Assembly (NCBI RefSeq): GCF_014529535.1
Contig: NW_023503501.1
Coordinates: forward strand, 4,594,150 to 4,658,149
Direction: 5' to 3'
Length of the DNA stretch: 64,000 nt
DNA from: Bradysia coprophila
Taxonomy: Eukaryota > Arthropoda > Insecta > Diptera > Sciaridae
How positions within the stretch are numbered: the first letter of the stretch is position 1; the number at the start of each line of letters is the position of its first letter. Below the pieces are notes generated by a model that saw nothing but the letters and a program-made list of their open reading frames with translations, ran no database searches and had not been told where the DNA came from. Below are positions 1 to 14,200 of the stretch, in pieces. Both the position numbers and the translations under genes were made by a program.

Positions 1-2249
1 TTGACTTATTGTTCGCTGTTAGTCAAGTTGAATGCCGTCTTAATGAATTATTTTTACTGTTCCAGAAAAGGGAAGTCTTTCCGGAAAGAAATTTAAGATC
101 CCTACGAAATGCTTTATGTCCATCAGGCGAATATTTTTACGTTATGTTGCACTCATATAGAAATCATAGAAAAATTTTAACGATTTAAGAGGCATCGATG
201 TTTTGCTGAAAAGCATACATTTCGGCGTTTTTTAAATATCGGATTTTAGTTTACTTTTGATGATTTATCATCTTTCCACATTCGCGGTCGTTATTGCGGT
301 CGTACATTTTCCAAGAAGGATTCTGATGAAATGATATCATCAAAAATGAAATACTAGACACGCAAATGTAGGCTACTATGTTCGCTAAACATCAATGCCT
401 CTGAAAGGGTCAAAACACGCAACTAAACTGAAAGATAAAATGCCTTAACTCAACGCACTTCAAGCAAAAGTGCTTATATTGACAGCTGTCCAATTAACGC
501 CGTAGGTGTGCCTAAAATTTGAGTTTCAAGTGAACGGTTCGGTTAGATGAAAAAGTGAACCGAAAAGTAAATTTCAACGCTTCCTTGTATGAAAATGACG
601 CTGCGTTAGAAAGTATCACGTACTTTCCATTTTGAATTTCGACCGCACTTACAGCGTCAATAGAGTTTCAAATAGAATATCAGTACTCTATTTACAGTAC
701 CACTCGCGCTTGAAGTGTGTTCCTTTAGTAATTGAGGAACAAATGCCTTTAGGTAACGTTATGATAAGGTATGAAGTAAACGATTGAATGATCATACCTT
801 GGAACGTCGAAATAATAAATTACTTACAAAGCTCTGAAAAGTAGGTACAGAAAATATCGACGGACGACATGTTCCGAGTAACCAAGAGATCAAATCTTGT
901 CAGTTATTCCTGGTTTTGTGTCCCGGTTGGAACAATTCTGACTGGCTGCTGTTTCTATTCACATACACTGTGCTATTAGTTAATAAAGTGAATAACATTG
1001 TAAAACCAGCATCCTGCATAGCATTTCAATTTTTTAATTTGTGGTTTCCAGTGTTTAAAATGTCAAATGTCAGGTTTTTTTTAAATATTGTGCTTTGACG
1101 TTTTAAGTACTTGAAAATGTCAAAATTATCGAAAAGCTAAAATTTCTTAAATTGACTAATTTTGGAAACTAGTCACTGTAAGACAAGACAAGACAAGATG
1201 TCCTTCCCGCTCAGATTATCCTGCAATCCTACAGTGGATTGAAGTTATTCAATCTCATTAGAGAATCGGATCGTAATTGTAACTTCTTATTTTTTCCTTG
1301 TCTGTAATGCATATGGTTTTTGTATAATTTAATTCTTGAACCATTCAAATCGACAAAAAAAAAACGAGAAAATTTTCCGGTAACACAAAAACAGTTGTTA
1401 CCACCCTGACTATTCGCTCGGTTCTAAAAATTCCAATACATTTTTATGAAATGTTAGAAACGGCGGCATAAATAAATATAAATAAACAATCCCATAGAGA
1501 CATGTTTATTCGAAATAACTTTTTTTTTGTCATTTTAATAATTTCCGATTTCAGTTTTCGGGAAAATTTCAAACTATTCACATCGGAAGCGTTTCGGTAC
1601 CATACAAGTGAAAGTTTAAAAAAAACATTTTTTTTTCGGTTAATTGGAAAAGAGTATGAAAATGAGTTCTTGTGGTTGAAATAGCTTTTGATTCAACGTA
1701 AAAATATTTTAGACTTCGCAATTCAATAAACCTTGCTTTTTTAATCGCTCAGAGCCTTATTCGAAGGAAATCTTAAGATCGTCATAAAAACCACCAGCAT
1801 ACAACATATAACTTTAAAATATCACTGTGTTAGTGGAAGTAGCGACACATTAAACACAAATAATTTTAATTTAGTGTTACAACTGGTGTACGTTGATAAA
1901 AATCCGAAAGAAAAAAACTTTTCTTCGCAAACTGTTACGTAATCAAAAGGGATTCGAAATCGGCGCCATTTTGAAAGTGATAAAACAATGAATCGAATAC
2001 TTCACATCCAATGCGACTGCGCCTTCAATTTACATAATTTTTAGAACAACAACGCTTTTCATTCATAACTATTGTTCGCTGACATTCATTCATAAAAAGG
2101 AGGACTTTTGATTGCACGTAAACTGTATACTCATTCATGCGCACTTTATCAATGAACTGTGAAGCAACGAATAAAGTTCTCCGTCTACACTACCGACATT
2201 ACTGAAGAGGATATAGCAGAAGCGCGTAATCACTGCAAATTAAAGAGAT
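1..2249. other. intergenic region upstream of dynein
   Basis: AT-rich DNA containing the TIR element at 451-721 and a short agacaagacaagac run near 1180. The 5' UTR and promoter of the dynein gene should lie in the last few hundred bases, but no core element stands out. No convincing coding exon was seen. Confidence 0.6.
451..721. mobile_element. TIR element, CAACGCACTTCAAGC family (copy 1)
   Basis: The left end caacgcacttcaagcaaaag (451-470) and the right end cgcttgaagtgtgtt (to 721) are inverted copies. The internal agtactctatttacagtacc motif is shared with copy 2 in the dynein intron. About 270 bp, non-coding. Confidence 0.7.
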
Positions 2250-5200
2250 ATGGACGCCGATGTGGTCGATACCCGATTTGATTTTATGGGATCATTTGTC
2301 CAAAAAACTTTAAAATTAAAACCAGAGAAATGGCAACGCCTCACCACAGTCGAAGAGCACAAAAGCGTGTTAAAGGAGTTCCTTGATCGACCGCTGCCGG
2401 TGGTTTTAATTATTGTCCTAACTCAATCAGCACAATTGATTCCATGCACCAGCTTTCCGCTAACACAGCTAAAGAGCAAAGGTCTGTGCAAGGTTTCGAT
2501 CATAATCACTAAAAGTTCCGATAATTTTTTTTCCGGATCTTGAAGGTGTCTACTTCATCAAAAAGCACCAACAACCGGTGCCCAAGGACAACTGTAAGAC
2601 GGCATTAATTGTTGGCGATTTGGCTACACGATCTATCGACCAGTTGTCTTGTTTGGTTGATGAAGTTTTTGTGCCGTTATTGTCGAATGAGGAAAATCAT
2701 GATGGATGGCCAGAAATGGTCGCCCAGGATGTAAAGAAACATGTGCACAATTTGAAGAGCACTGTGTACCAGGTAACGAAACATTCATTCTGATTAAGGT
2801 TGTTCGTGGCGTAGGAGCCAAGAAGACTCGTTTTTCGTTTACCTATTTGCGTCTCGTTCTTTTATTGAATTTCTGATGCTAGCTAAGAATTGACTTCTTT
2901 GACTGAAACAAGACCGCAAGGAAACAAATTTCTTGTGAAATTCAACAGAATTTTATTACAACAACGTAACAAAGCGAGACACAAAGTGACACAAATGACC
3001 TAAAAGCTTTTAGCATCGAATTGCCACTACGTTCCTTTCCTAATGCTGTACAATTCGGCCTGTAATTTTATTACATTCATTTGAATGTTATGCACCAGCT
3101 CACCAATTTTCATGACGTCATTCGACAATTTTGTGTATCGATTTTCTTTGAGCAGTCGAATACCGCTGAGTGCTTTCTCTTCGCGTCTCCTTATCAAAAC
3201 TTCATGGATTTCCTTCATAATATCGTAGTTGATTGTCACATCGGACTTGAAGAACTTGAATCGATTGTGCAGCCAATCGTTCAGTATAATCGGTCCGTTT
3301 TGTTTGATGTAAATTCGATAACTTCGGTTCGGTTTCAGCATTATACTGCCTTCGGGTAGACTTTTCGGTAGCAAACTGATTACCGATTTCAGCCAGTCGC
3401 CGACTCGTGAGTTTCTCTTAAATATCGCCTCCTCACTAGCCTGCATTGTTTTGATGCGTTGCAGTAAATCAATCAATTTTGCGTCTCGTCTTATCTCTTG
3501 GGTGTCGCTAACAGCTAGAGCATTCAATAGATTATAAAGCACAATCGACACCAAGAAGATGAATACAACGAACAGCAAAGCGTAGGAAACACCTTCCGTA
3601 TGTACCTTGAATAGAAGAGATTTATGTTGAACTTAGGCGCGTAAGAAACTGAAGACGTCAGTTCACCAGCGAGAAATTTTGTCTCTGGGAAATTTAATAC
3701 TCGAGTAATTGTAGCCCTCAAGGAGCTGCTAGTTCTAAGGAATTACAAATTTTTAAGAACTGTAAGAGGGGGAAACTCCGTGAGAAAATACTGGGACAGG
3801 CGCAATTAACTATTCGCGACCAATAAAAGGAAATCGTATGGCAATGGAAGTTACTAGTACAGAGTTTTCCCACGTAGTTTTCCGCTCAACGAAGACTACG
3901 ACAAGTTTATATTAAACAAATCTCTTCCCTCTTACTCTCTGCCAGAATTTCTCGCTAGTGATCCGAGTTATTAACTTCTCTTACATAGCTTCCCTCCAGC
4001 TCCCCTGTTAACATCACAAATGTTTTGATAACCGCCGATCCAACGGTGTAAAAGTTATTGTAGCGTTCATTTCTTGTTGCGTTTGTGGCTGGAATATCAT
4101 TGCTCGCACTAGCCGAACCACTGGGTTGACCCATTGTCATCAGATCTTTCGAAAATTTGTCTCCCTGAAGCGAAAAGAAACTGAAGGCGAATGCAAGGAT
4201 CATCACCGAGTAAAAGGCCAGCGACTTAACGAACGTTTTGTACACTCGCTTGAACATTTTCGTGTATATGGACACGCTCAATATGGGAACCATGCCCAAA
4301 ACATTGAAATATTCCGCAGCGGCTAGTAAAATGACTAAGGTACGCAACAGTCGGGACAAATGGTTCGGGATCTGAGTTTCGAACAGGAGTATTATTAGGG
4401 CCGATGTCATCAGAGCGATGTCGACCCAGTTGGACATATCGAAAATGTATTGTTTCACCGACAACATCGCTTGAGTTGCTTCTCGTAAAATCATGAACAC
4501 TAAGACGATCAACGACAACACCTGAAATGTTATGAATCCAATGTTGTGCGACTGTTCTTCGACCGGAATCGTTTGACACAGCACCGTGAATGGAATGAAT
4601 GAGATCATGAAAAGGACGATCAGAAGCAGATTACTGTAGACTACGAAGCTGAGCTTTTTCCACTTCAGTAAAATGAATGATGCAATGGTCGGATGGGATA
4701 GGAGTGGTTGAAGATCTGGATTATCTGCTATCTTCTTCAACGGTTTCATCTCTTCCACATACTGATCTTGACTGGGGCATATCAACAGCTTACCTTGCCG
4801 CTTTTTATTTGCCGGTTCTTTAAATGGTGGCGCCAAGAAGTTGTAGTCAATTCTAATTTCGTATTCGTCATCGTCGGTAAAGCGATCATTTGTGCTAATC
4901 GTACTGTTCAAGAACTCTTCCAGCAAACTCTTCCGCATACCCTTGACAGCCATTCCGATATACGCTCCGTTCTTTAGCAGACTGAGTGTAATGTAATCCT
5001 TTTTGTACCGCACCGAATAATATATCGCCGGCAGACCGGCCTTGTCCAGTGAGTTGGTTAAATCGCGATTCCATTTCGGGTGTACCATCAACATATCGAA
5101 GCATTTTTTCTGGTTCAGAGACATTTCGTGCATACCTAATCGTCTGAACGTTGAGTAGGATTGCTTCTTGTAATCGTCGAAGAAATGATGCAATAAAGTG

Positions 5201-8200
5201 CTCCGTTCCGTGTCGCTGCCATACGATAGTTTCACTTTCGGATGTAACAGGAACAATCGCAAAATTCCCGGACTGGCGCAGGCGCATGCTCTGCAGGTTG
5301 ACGGAATCTTGTGTTTGCTAGCGTTAGGTACTTTATTGATGTCAACGCCATAGTCTATCAACAGATCGACAATGTTTATCAAGGACCGGTCGACCGCGAT
5401 TTCCATCAGCAATGAACAACTATCCGCATATGCTTCAGCGTCTGCACAAGATGTTTTGAAGAGCGGAAATAAGGTTTCAAATTTATTGATATCCGTTGAC
5501 GTTAGCAGCGACATCAGCAAATCCAAATTTACGGCGACATCTTCACGTTGCGGCAATTCGAATTTCAGCTTTTCATTCATAACCATCTCGGCGATTTCAT
5601 CTCCCCGATGGGTGAAAAAGTCAATGTCCCCATTTTCCAAAAAATAATCCAGAATTTGGTTCCGATTCTGCAATTGTGGTAGTCGTTCCAACAACACAAA
5701 GAATGCCGTTTTACCGTCGTAATTCGGAAAATTCGGATTGCATCCATGCAACAGGAGAATTTTCATCATACCGAAAATGGTCGCGTAATTATCGTTCGTC
5801 AACGCATCGGCCAGCATATGAAGTGAATTCTGTCCGTTGTCCAATTTAACATTTGCATACGGCGAGTATTTGAGGAGGAACGAATCGTCGATTGTGTGAA
5901 ACAAACTTTGCACCTGTTTGAGATTGTCCAGGCAACGTGAATCGATCACACAGTGTAGGGGGTACTGTCCGTTGGTGTTTTTCTAAATCGAAACATACAA
6001 AGCAAAAGATCAGATTTCAATCAGCTAAAAGGAAGTGGATTTTCTGTGATTCACCATATAAAAATCGGCACCGTTGTCGATGCATAGTTTGATGAATTGC
6101 GATGAATTTGGTGTGCTCAATATGACTTCGAAAACGGTTTTGTCCACCGTTTTAAGCAAAAAATTCGGATCAGCTCCGTACACCTCTAACGCTTCCTGAA
6201 ACTTTCCAACATTCCTCTGTTCGAAGGCGCCAAGCAGGTCGTTGGATATCGACATAACTTTTGCTCTATATAATTCTGTTCGATGACGATTTCAACGATT
6301 TTTACAGTCATATGAGATTCAATGTTAATTAACGCGACACAATCCTACACGCCTATAATCGCGCCGCGATATTAAATGTTGTTCAGGTGGTTTTTACTAA
6401 AAACGAAACAATAACCAGTTTATCAAATCGCATTTTTGCTGTCTCTTGATGTGCATAACACGTTATACTCAATTGGCAAGTGCACAAGAATGTGAACCGA
6501 ATTCGTTATGAAGACACCCATTTACAAGCACAGGTTATACACGCGTTCCGTCGGCACGGAGTTCAGCGAAGAGACTGAAATTTGTCTTGTCGTTTTTCAA
6601 TTGGTTTTCTTTCGATTTATTTCTCTGTTTGTATTTTTCGCGTGATTGTTTCACGACCAGCTGGCGAGTTAGATTCTCTCTCTATGTGTGTTGTCTCTCA
6701 TTCATGTTTTTGTTTTGAGAAAATCAATGAGTATGTTACGTAATTTTCCCAAATTTCCTTATAGATTTCCTTCTCTCTTTTGTATAGTGACGTCATGGGT
6801 CCACTTTGTATATTTCATTGTATATCGAAGGAACTATTGCATAATATTTTGGACATTTTTTTGATATTAAGTTGCTCCTCCATTAACACAATTGAATCGT
6901 CATCTGAAATATTGTTTCATCTACACTTCATGAATATCCTACAAAAAAATTGTTTATTGCCTTCCCTACATTGTCAATCTGCCCGCTGCGAAAACGATCC
7001 ATTACTTGAAGAATATTTACGGTTCACCTTTACGTAAATTTTTTTCTGATAAGCAGCTTCCTCATGGGGGGCAGCAAACCAGAATACATTGGATGTTGCT
7101 ATTGTATTTCATTAATTCGGACACAACCCTGTGACACTTTGAGCCAATTGCCCAAGACAGTTGAGATGAAATAATTCAATACAGTAAAGAAACACTGGAC
7201 GTTTAGCGAATTATAAGAAAAATGAAATTTCACTATTTTATTTTAAAAACGTCTATCGTCATTGTCAGGCTAGTCGAAACGAAGTTAAATCAATAAAGTT
7301 TCATTTTTCTTATAATTCGCTAATTGGACATAGATTCGATATTCAAATGTTTCTGACTAGAGAAATAACCGGATTAAGCAAGACAAAGAATTCGCATGCG
7401 TTTCCGAAAAAAATATTTCTCGAGCGAAAGAGATCTGGCTCTTTGTCAGCTTAATTCCTCAAAAATAAATTGAATTTACATTGGTGGCAATTCGATTATT
7501 CTCCTAATCAGAAATGCTTTTAAAGAGGAGAAGAAGATGTTGAGTAATTTTGGCACTTCCCAGAATCTTTCGTTGACAATTTACTGTGGCAAATGTGTTT
7601 GACCAACACCTCAAACCACTTCTTTTTGTCTAAAAATATCTCAACTATTTTATTTTTAGACTCGGTTTCTATTCAATGCCAAGTTCTTATAATTCATTCA
7701 TTTATTTACTTGCTAAAAACAACTGCATCTAAGGTCGACTTAATTATGTGCAATCTTAAATTGTTTGTTAAGCTCACGTATAACTAAACAACATAAAAAA
7801 TCGAGAACGAATTCTTCATTCATTGAATGAAAACTATTTGGAGGAGATAAATTCCGCTCTTTACCTATATAGCATGATGTATGTCAGCACTAATTTATAC
7901 TTACACGACACACTTAAAGGTCAAAGGTCAAGTGAATGGCCAAACAATATTAGCGATGCCCGTGGGTGTTGAGAAAATTGTCAAATGTGCAAAAGAACTG
8001 GAAGAAACTGGATCGTGCGATATTGATTTGTATCTGAAAGGGGCAATCGAAGGTGTGGTCATCAAATGGGCAACGCAAATTAACGATGTAATGATTGAAA
8101 GTCCATCGAATGCTTTCAAGAACGGTCAGAATCCGGTACCGACGATTGGTAAATTTTTTAATATTTCGCATCTAATACTCGACATATTTGACCGTGAATC

Positions 8201-11200
8201 CTTTGGCGATTTAGAATTGAATTTCTGGAACAATCGACTGAAGAATCTGACTCAAATTTACGAACAACTAAAGAGCGAGAAGATTCATTCGATGGCAATT
8301 ATTCTAGAGTCAACGGACAGTGCGTATTTTCCGTGCTTTCGGACAATGTTCAAGAATGTTGTCACCGGTAAGGGTTGTCATGCTCTTTTGAATTCATTTT
8401 TTTTAAACAAATTATCTTACATTGAAGCCCTTGCTGAGGCCAAGGATATTACCATTTACTTGAACCCACTGCAGAAGCACTTTACACAGTTCGAGGAGAT
8501 GGACTTTGCTGAGTCTAAAATTTTACTCAAACCATTGATGCATGTTGTGTGTATGGTTTGGGCGAATTCGAGATACTATTGCCAGTCGTCGAAGCTTATT
8601 GTGCTCCTTCGACAAATTTGTAATTTGTTGATCCAACAGGCGAGTATACTACAAGTATATCAAAACCATGCACAGATCAATCTTCAACCAAATTTTGTGT
8701 ATGTAGGCAAAAAGGTTTCTCGACCCCTCCAGCATCTTCCATACAGACATCGACGAAGCAATGCAACGGCTCACACTGTCGCTACAGATTTTAAAGCATT
8801 TTCGCTGTCTTTTCGATGAGTACAAAGAAAGTTTGGATCCATTTTTCACAGAAGAACACCGTCCACCCATCTACTGGACATTTCACCCGAATGCTGTCTT
8901 CGAACGGCTCAACTCATTTCTGGACCGGCTGAATACAATTCAGTGGTTCTTCTGCACAGTGACGGAATTCTTGAAATTGGAAAAGGTTGAAATTGGTGGG
9001 CTGAAGGGTCGTCAACTTAGCACACGCATCACATCCATTTATTTGGAGTTTAACCAATACTTTGCAGCGTTTGCGTCGAAAAATTATGATGGTGAGACAC
9101 GCTCAGAGATTGAGCGACGCCGATGTTTATTAGTGACGTCGAGCAACTTATTGATAAATCCCTTCCTCTTCATCCTTTAATCCAAGACAAACTTTCTCTA
9201 ACCTTCCCCATGTACCAATATTGTGACGTCACTGGTGAACGATCTTTTAACGTAAAATGTTCCGAAACTGAAATCATTTAATTACGTCACAGTACTTGAT
9301 CCGGACGATCCAACATTCAATTTGGATTTTGCCGATTTTCAAGAACGCATCCTGGAATTGGACATGAAACTGGCTGCCATTCTGTGTCAGGCTTTTGACG
9401 ATTGTTACAATTTGGAATCGGTTTTCAAATTGATCAGCATCGTGGGCAGTGTTCTGGATCGGCCCAAGATCAAGGCCGAATTCACCAACAAATATTCCGA
9501 CATACTGATGATGTTGGATGATGAGATTACCGAATGTGAGCAGATTTATGCGAAACAAATGGAATTCAAACGGGTTAATGGTTATTTGTTCGGCGATCGA
9601 AGCTTTCCGCCTGTCTCGTTAGCCTTGCGCTGGGTAAAACAATTGGGTGCTCGTGTCAGTGCACCGATCAAAAATTTTCAGGCACTTCAGCATCCGATCA
9701 CTAAATCGAATATGGCCATCGAACTCAATGAACGATACGAAATTTTGATGAAATCGTTGGGACTGTTTGAGGAACAGGTGTTTAACGAGTGGAAAGTCAA
9801 GGTCCCGCAACAAATTGAAGATAATTTGAAAAATTCGTTGATCACACGGAATAAGAGCAACAATTTGCTGGTGCTGAATTTCCACTTGGAATTGTATGCC
9901 ATACTTAGAGAGGTCCATCATATGATGCTAATGGAAAAGGAAGGCATACCAGACGAAGGCTTAGAGTTTGCCCAACGAAATGACCTGTTCAGGGGATTCA
10001 CTCTGAATCTAGAGAAAACGATCGATTGGTACAATCGAGTGAGTAAAATGATTGGCGAGACTGTAGACGAGGTGATTGACCTTCTGTTCATTTAACAGAT
10101 CGTTCAGAAAAGTACGAAGGTTGAGCTGGAGCTTATCAACAGTGAAATCGAAGCAATCGACCTTTCTCTGGAAGAAGGCATCAACAATCTAACATGGAAT
10201 TCAGATAGTAATTAGATCGATGGATCCGTAGAACTTAGTGTTAATTTCCCATACTTGTAGACATCAATGATTACCTAATGAAGATACGAAAGCCTGTAGA
10301 AACTCTGCAGGATCGTATGAATAGGACGCAGACAAATTTGGCGGAGATACGTAAAGTGATTTCATGTTGGGTGAAGGCTCCATTGTTTGAGCGTAAAGAT
10401 TCCAAAAAAGATGCGGTTCTTTGCATAGACGAAAGGTACGACCGAATCACCAAACGTTATGCGGACATTGAGGAAGCATCGAAAGTCGTTCACAGGTAAT
10501 TGCATGCATTAAATGGCAGGAAGATCAAAATCTGCCCAAACAAAAATTCGGTTTTTTCGGGATGGATTTTGTTCTTCCTCATAATCCAATGGGAATTCGT
10601 CTTTGCAACCAACAGATTGCTGAACGAAAATCTCAAACAATTCGGAATGGAATCGAATCAAGAATCGAAAATCTGGCAAGATTATGTCCTCTTCGTTGAT
10701 GACATTGTGTACGAAAGTATTTTACTGACCGTTGGAGTTAGTTTAGGATATGTGGCCGAGCAAATGGATCCTTCGAATAATTACGCTCCACTATTCGAAT
10801 CTCGATTGGAATTGCTAGAACCGGACCTAATATTTGTCCCATCACTGGATCCGAATGACCCGAAAGGTATGTTCGAACGTTGCCCCGAACTTATCCACGA
10901 AATTAACTAACTTTTGCGTCCGTTCACAGGATTCAATCATCTACTTGCTGAACTGATTGACGACATAATGAAAATGTCGTCGTTGGTGTTGCGATTGAAA
11001 TCCGATTCAAAGCAAACGTACGAAGAGTTGATCGCCAGCAATAAAGACATGAAAGACATGAAACAAGAAATACTCGAAGGTGTCGATAAGGTGGTTCAAG
11101 AAGCAGCCGACTTTTGTCGTGGTTTCGAACGATACTCGTATTTGTGGTACGAAGATCGTGTTTTTTCGATGGATATGTTTCTGCAGTACGGTCGACTGTT

Positions 11201-14200
11201 GGAACCCGACGAAATTGAGCTGGTACTAACGAAAGATCCAGCTGCTCCGGCGACCAGTCAACCGACAATCGAAGCCTTCCGGGAACAGATCGACAATTAC
11301 GAGTCGCTGTTCAACGAAATTGAAAACATTGACGCGTTTCAAATATTCAACGCATGGTTCCAGGTGGATGTTCGGCCGTTTCGACAAGCTCTGTTGAATA
11401 TTGTTCGAAAATGGGGAAATATGTTCAAATGTCATTTGGTGGACCGTGTGACTAGCAATTTGTGCGATTTGGGTAAATGAAACATTGAAGAATGAATGAA
11501 CAGCACCGCCATTACTGTCTCTCCCTTTCAGCGAATTTCATTCGAAAAGCTGACGAAGGTCTTCTGCAGACTGTCGTCGAAGGTGACTATGAGGGGCTTG
11601 TTAACATAATGGCATTCCTGATGCACGTGAAGGAACGAGCTTTGACTACAGACGAAATGTTCGAACCGATGCAAGAGACCATTGACCTGCTAAAATATTA
11701 CGACATGGACATACCGGAGGAAGTGAATGTTTTACTGCAAGAATTACCAGAACAGTGGGCGAACACCAAGAAAATAGCTCAAACTGTTAAGCAACAAGTG
11801 GCACCGTTACAGGCAACAGAAGTAAACGTGTCCGGTATGATCTACAGTTTAAGTGACTGACCTTGCAAATTTCAGGTGGTTGCAGTTCGAACGAAAATCT
11901 CAACATTTGATGGTCATGTCGGTTTCTTCCGGGATGTGTTTAAAAGCTACGCATTTTTCAGATACGATGCTTCTGATCCGTTCGGATTGATGGATCGTAT
12001 CAACGCCGATTTAACTCGCCTTGAATGCGTGATGAAAGACATCCAAAGTTCGGGCAGCTTGTTTGAGGTGAATGTGCCCGAATTTAAATTATTGAAACAG
12101 TGCAGGAAGGAACTGCGAATGTTGAAGGTAATTTTTGCTGCACAATTTCTTGATGGCGAACTATCCCTTCAATCATTACCTTTGTCGTCCTAGCAACTGT
12201 GGGACTACGTCTTTTTGGTGCGTACAAGCATCGAAGATTGGAAAACTACGCCATGGAGGAAAATCGATGTTGAGAATATGGACATTGAGTGTAAGAAATT
12301 TGCCAAAGATGTTCGACTGTTGGATAAGGAAATGCGACCGTGGGACACGTACATAATGCTAGAGGCGACCGTCAAGAATATGCTAACTTCTTTGCGTGCA
12401 GTCGGCGAATTGCAGAATCCGGCGATTCGTGAACGCCATTGGATTCAGTTGATGGCTTCAACGAAAGTGAGTAGTACATTGATCGGCCACCTTGGCGTGT
12501 TTGTAAATTTTGTACATAAAAGTTACATTTTGACATACTTGGTACACAGGATATTACTTTAAGATAGTTTGAATAAAAGTAAAACGTATAGTAACGGTTT
12601 GAAGTGCATGACAATCGGTTTTCTGTTGAAACATGATGTACATAATGTAACGTAGTGAAGTAAAATAAACTTTGAATTTCATTGGAATTCAATTGCAGGA
12701 AATTCGACAATGACCAACTTGTGACCAAAATTTTAATGCGGTTTTTGGGTGGTACAGGTAATCCGGTCTCTTTGAAGCAACTTACGCTTTATTTCCAACA
12801 ATTTCCGGTGTAATTTGACCCACTTCCAGTTTATTTCAAGCAACCTTCGCTTTACTTAAAACCCCTTCCGGTTTTTAACGCGATTTTTGGCCTTTAGGTG
12901 TATTCTGGTGTGTTTTTAGCAACTTCCGGGATACATTGAAGAACTTCCAGCTACTTCCGATGTGGTGTAATGATCTTCCGGTTCATTTTAAGCAATTTAC
13001 GGTCCTTTTCAAGCTAGTCTTGGTGCATTTTAGGCAAATTTCTGCCGATTTTAAGCAACTTCCGGTTTATTTGAAACATATTCCGGTTTATTTCCAGTAA
13101 TTTCCGATGTATTTTGACCAATTTCCGGTTGATTTCCGGATTGTAATTTTAAACAACATCCGATGTGCTGAACTTCCGGTTCATTTTAAACAACTTCCGG
13201 TTCGTTTTAAGCAACTCCCGTTTTTTTTTTCATGTCAGTACTGGCTAATTTCAGACAATGTTCTGTCGATTTCAAGTAACTTCGGGGTTATTTCAGGCAA
13301 CTTCCGTTTTTTTATTACCTTTATTACCGTTTATTTAAAACAACTTCCGGACTATTTCACGCAATCTTCAACCAACTTTAAGCAATTTCCAGTATATCTG
13401 TGCATTAATCGTCCTCAGGACATTTTTTCGCCACAGACATCGTCATACCAAATGACGAAGTTCAAGAAGTCCTAGAAGTCCAATTCGTTTTGTTCTTCTA
13501 TTCGTATGATACTTGCGGAGATGCGGAGATGAGGAGATTTAGTTGTAGATAGATTATTGTATTTAAAGCCATAGACACTTTATACAGAACCGAATTATTC
13601 AACACAAAAGAATACTTTTTTGATTGCTTCGGCGACCGGAAAGTATCGAAACAATGTACAGCACTAATGTTTTTCGAATAAAATTTTACAGAAATTAGCA
13701 GAACTATCCAAAACGATTACAGTAAGTAGATAAACCATAAAATGCTTTGTATATACTAAGAGCAGCCTATGGGCTAAGAGATCTGCAGTTATTTTCAAAT
13801 CTTTCGCATAAATCTAAACAAAGAAGAATTTCGTCCAATTACCAATTTCTCCCATGTCTAGGTTGAATTCATCATGGACAAGGATACAACATTGGCCGAG
13901 CTGTTAGCACTCAATCTACACGAGTGCGAAGAGGAAGTGAAAAATATTGTTGACAAAGCCGTTAAAGAAATGTCAATGGAGAAGATCTTGCGAGATTTGC
14001 ACACCACATGGTCAGCAATGGAATTCGACCATGAAATTCATTCTCGCACCGGATCAAGCTTACTGAAAGCATCGGAAGAGCTCATCGAGACGCTGGAAGA
14101 TAACCAGGTCTGTCTGCAAAATCTTATAACTTCCAAGTTCATTGCACATTTCCTGGAGGAAGTGTCCAGTTGGCAGAAGAAGCTAATGATCGCCGATCAA

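Larger units (their letters stand above)
2773..7919 (+). other. dynein intron 2 (5.1 kb), host of painless
   Basis: Apart from painless (3027-6255, minus) this intron has about 1.6 kb of AT-rich DNA between the painless start and dynein exon 3. That stretch would hold the painless promoter, and it contains one small TIR element (7204-7322). I see no other coding signal; the open frames at 6780 and 7593 look random in composition. Confidence 0.7.
2250..12466 (+). other. Dhc93AB: dynein heavy chain exons 1-14: N-terminal tail
   Basis: Coding exons: 2250-2481, 2546-2772, 7920-8148, 8215-8367, 8428-8654, 8707-9091, 9293-10038, 10099-10207, 10261-10495, 10616-10866, 10930-11472, 11532-11827, 11876-12127, 12194-12466. 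They encode about 1,386 residues of the tail that docks the motor and binds intermediate chains. The start ATG at 2250 is followed directly by the conserved family N-terminus. Intron 2 (2773-7919) is over 5 kb and contains painless on the other strand; the other tail introns are about 45-200 bp. The least certain junction is the end of exon 12 (GTGTCC donor), chosen because it restores phase and the family wording EVNVV. Confidence 0.85.

Noticed and set aside
916-1098. Open frame upstream of dynein
   Set aside because: Starts from TTG in AT-rich DNA, has low-complexity hydrophobic translation, and lacks promoter, splice or homology support.
2633-2821. Minus-strand frame over dynein exon 2
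   Set aside because: Shadow of the real coding exon on the plus strand.
6780-7037. Possible small ORF between painless and dynein exon 3
   Set aside because: No promoter or recognisable domain; composition is that of random AT-rich DNA in an intron.
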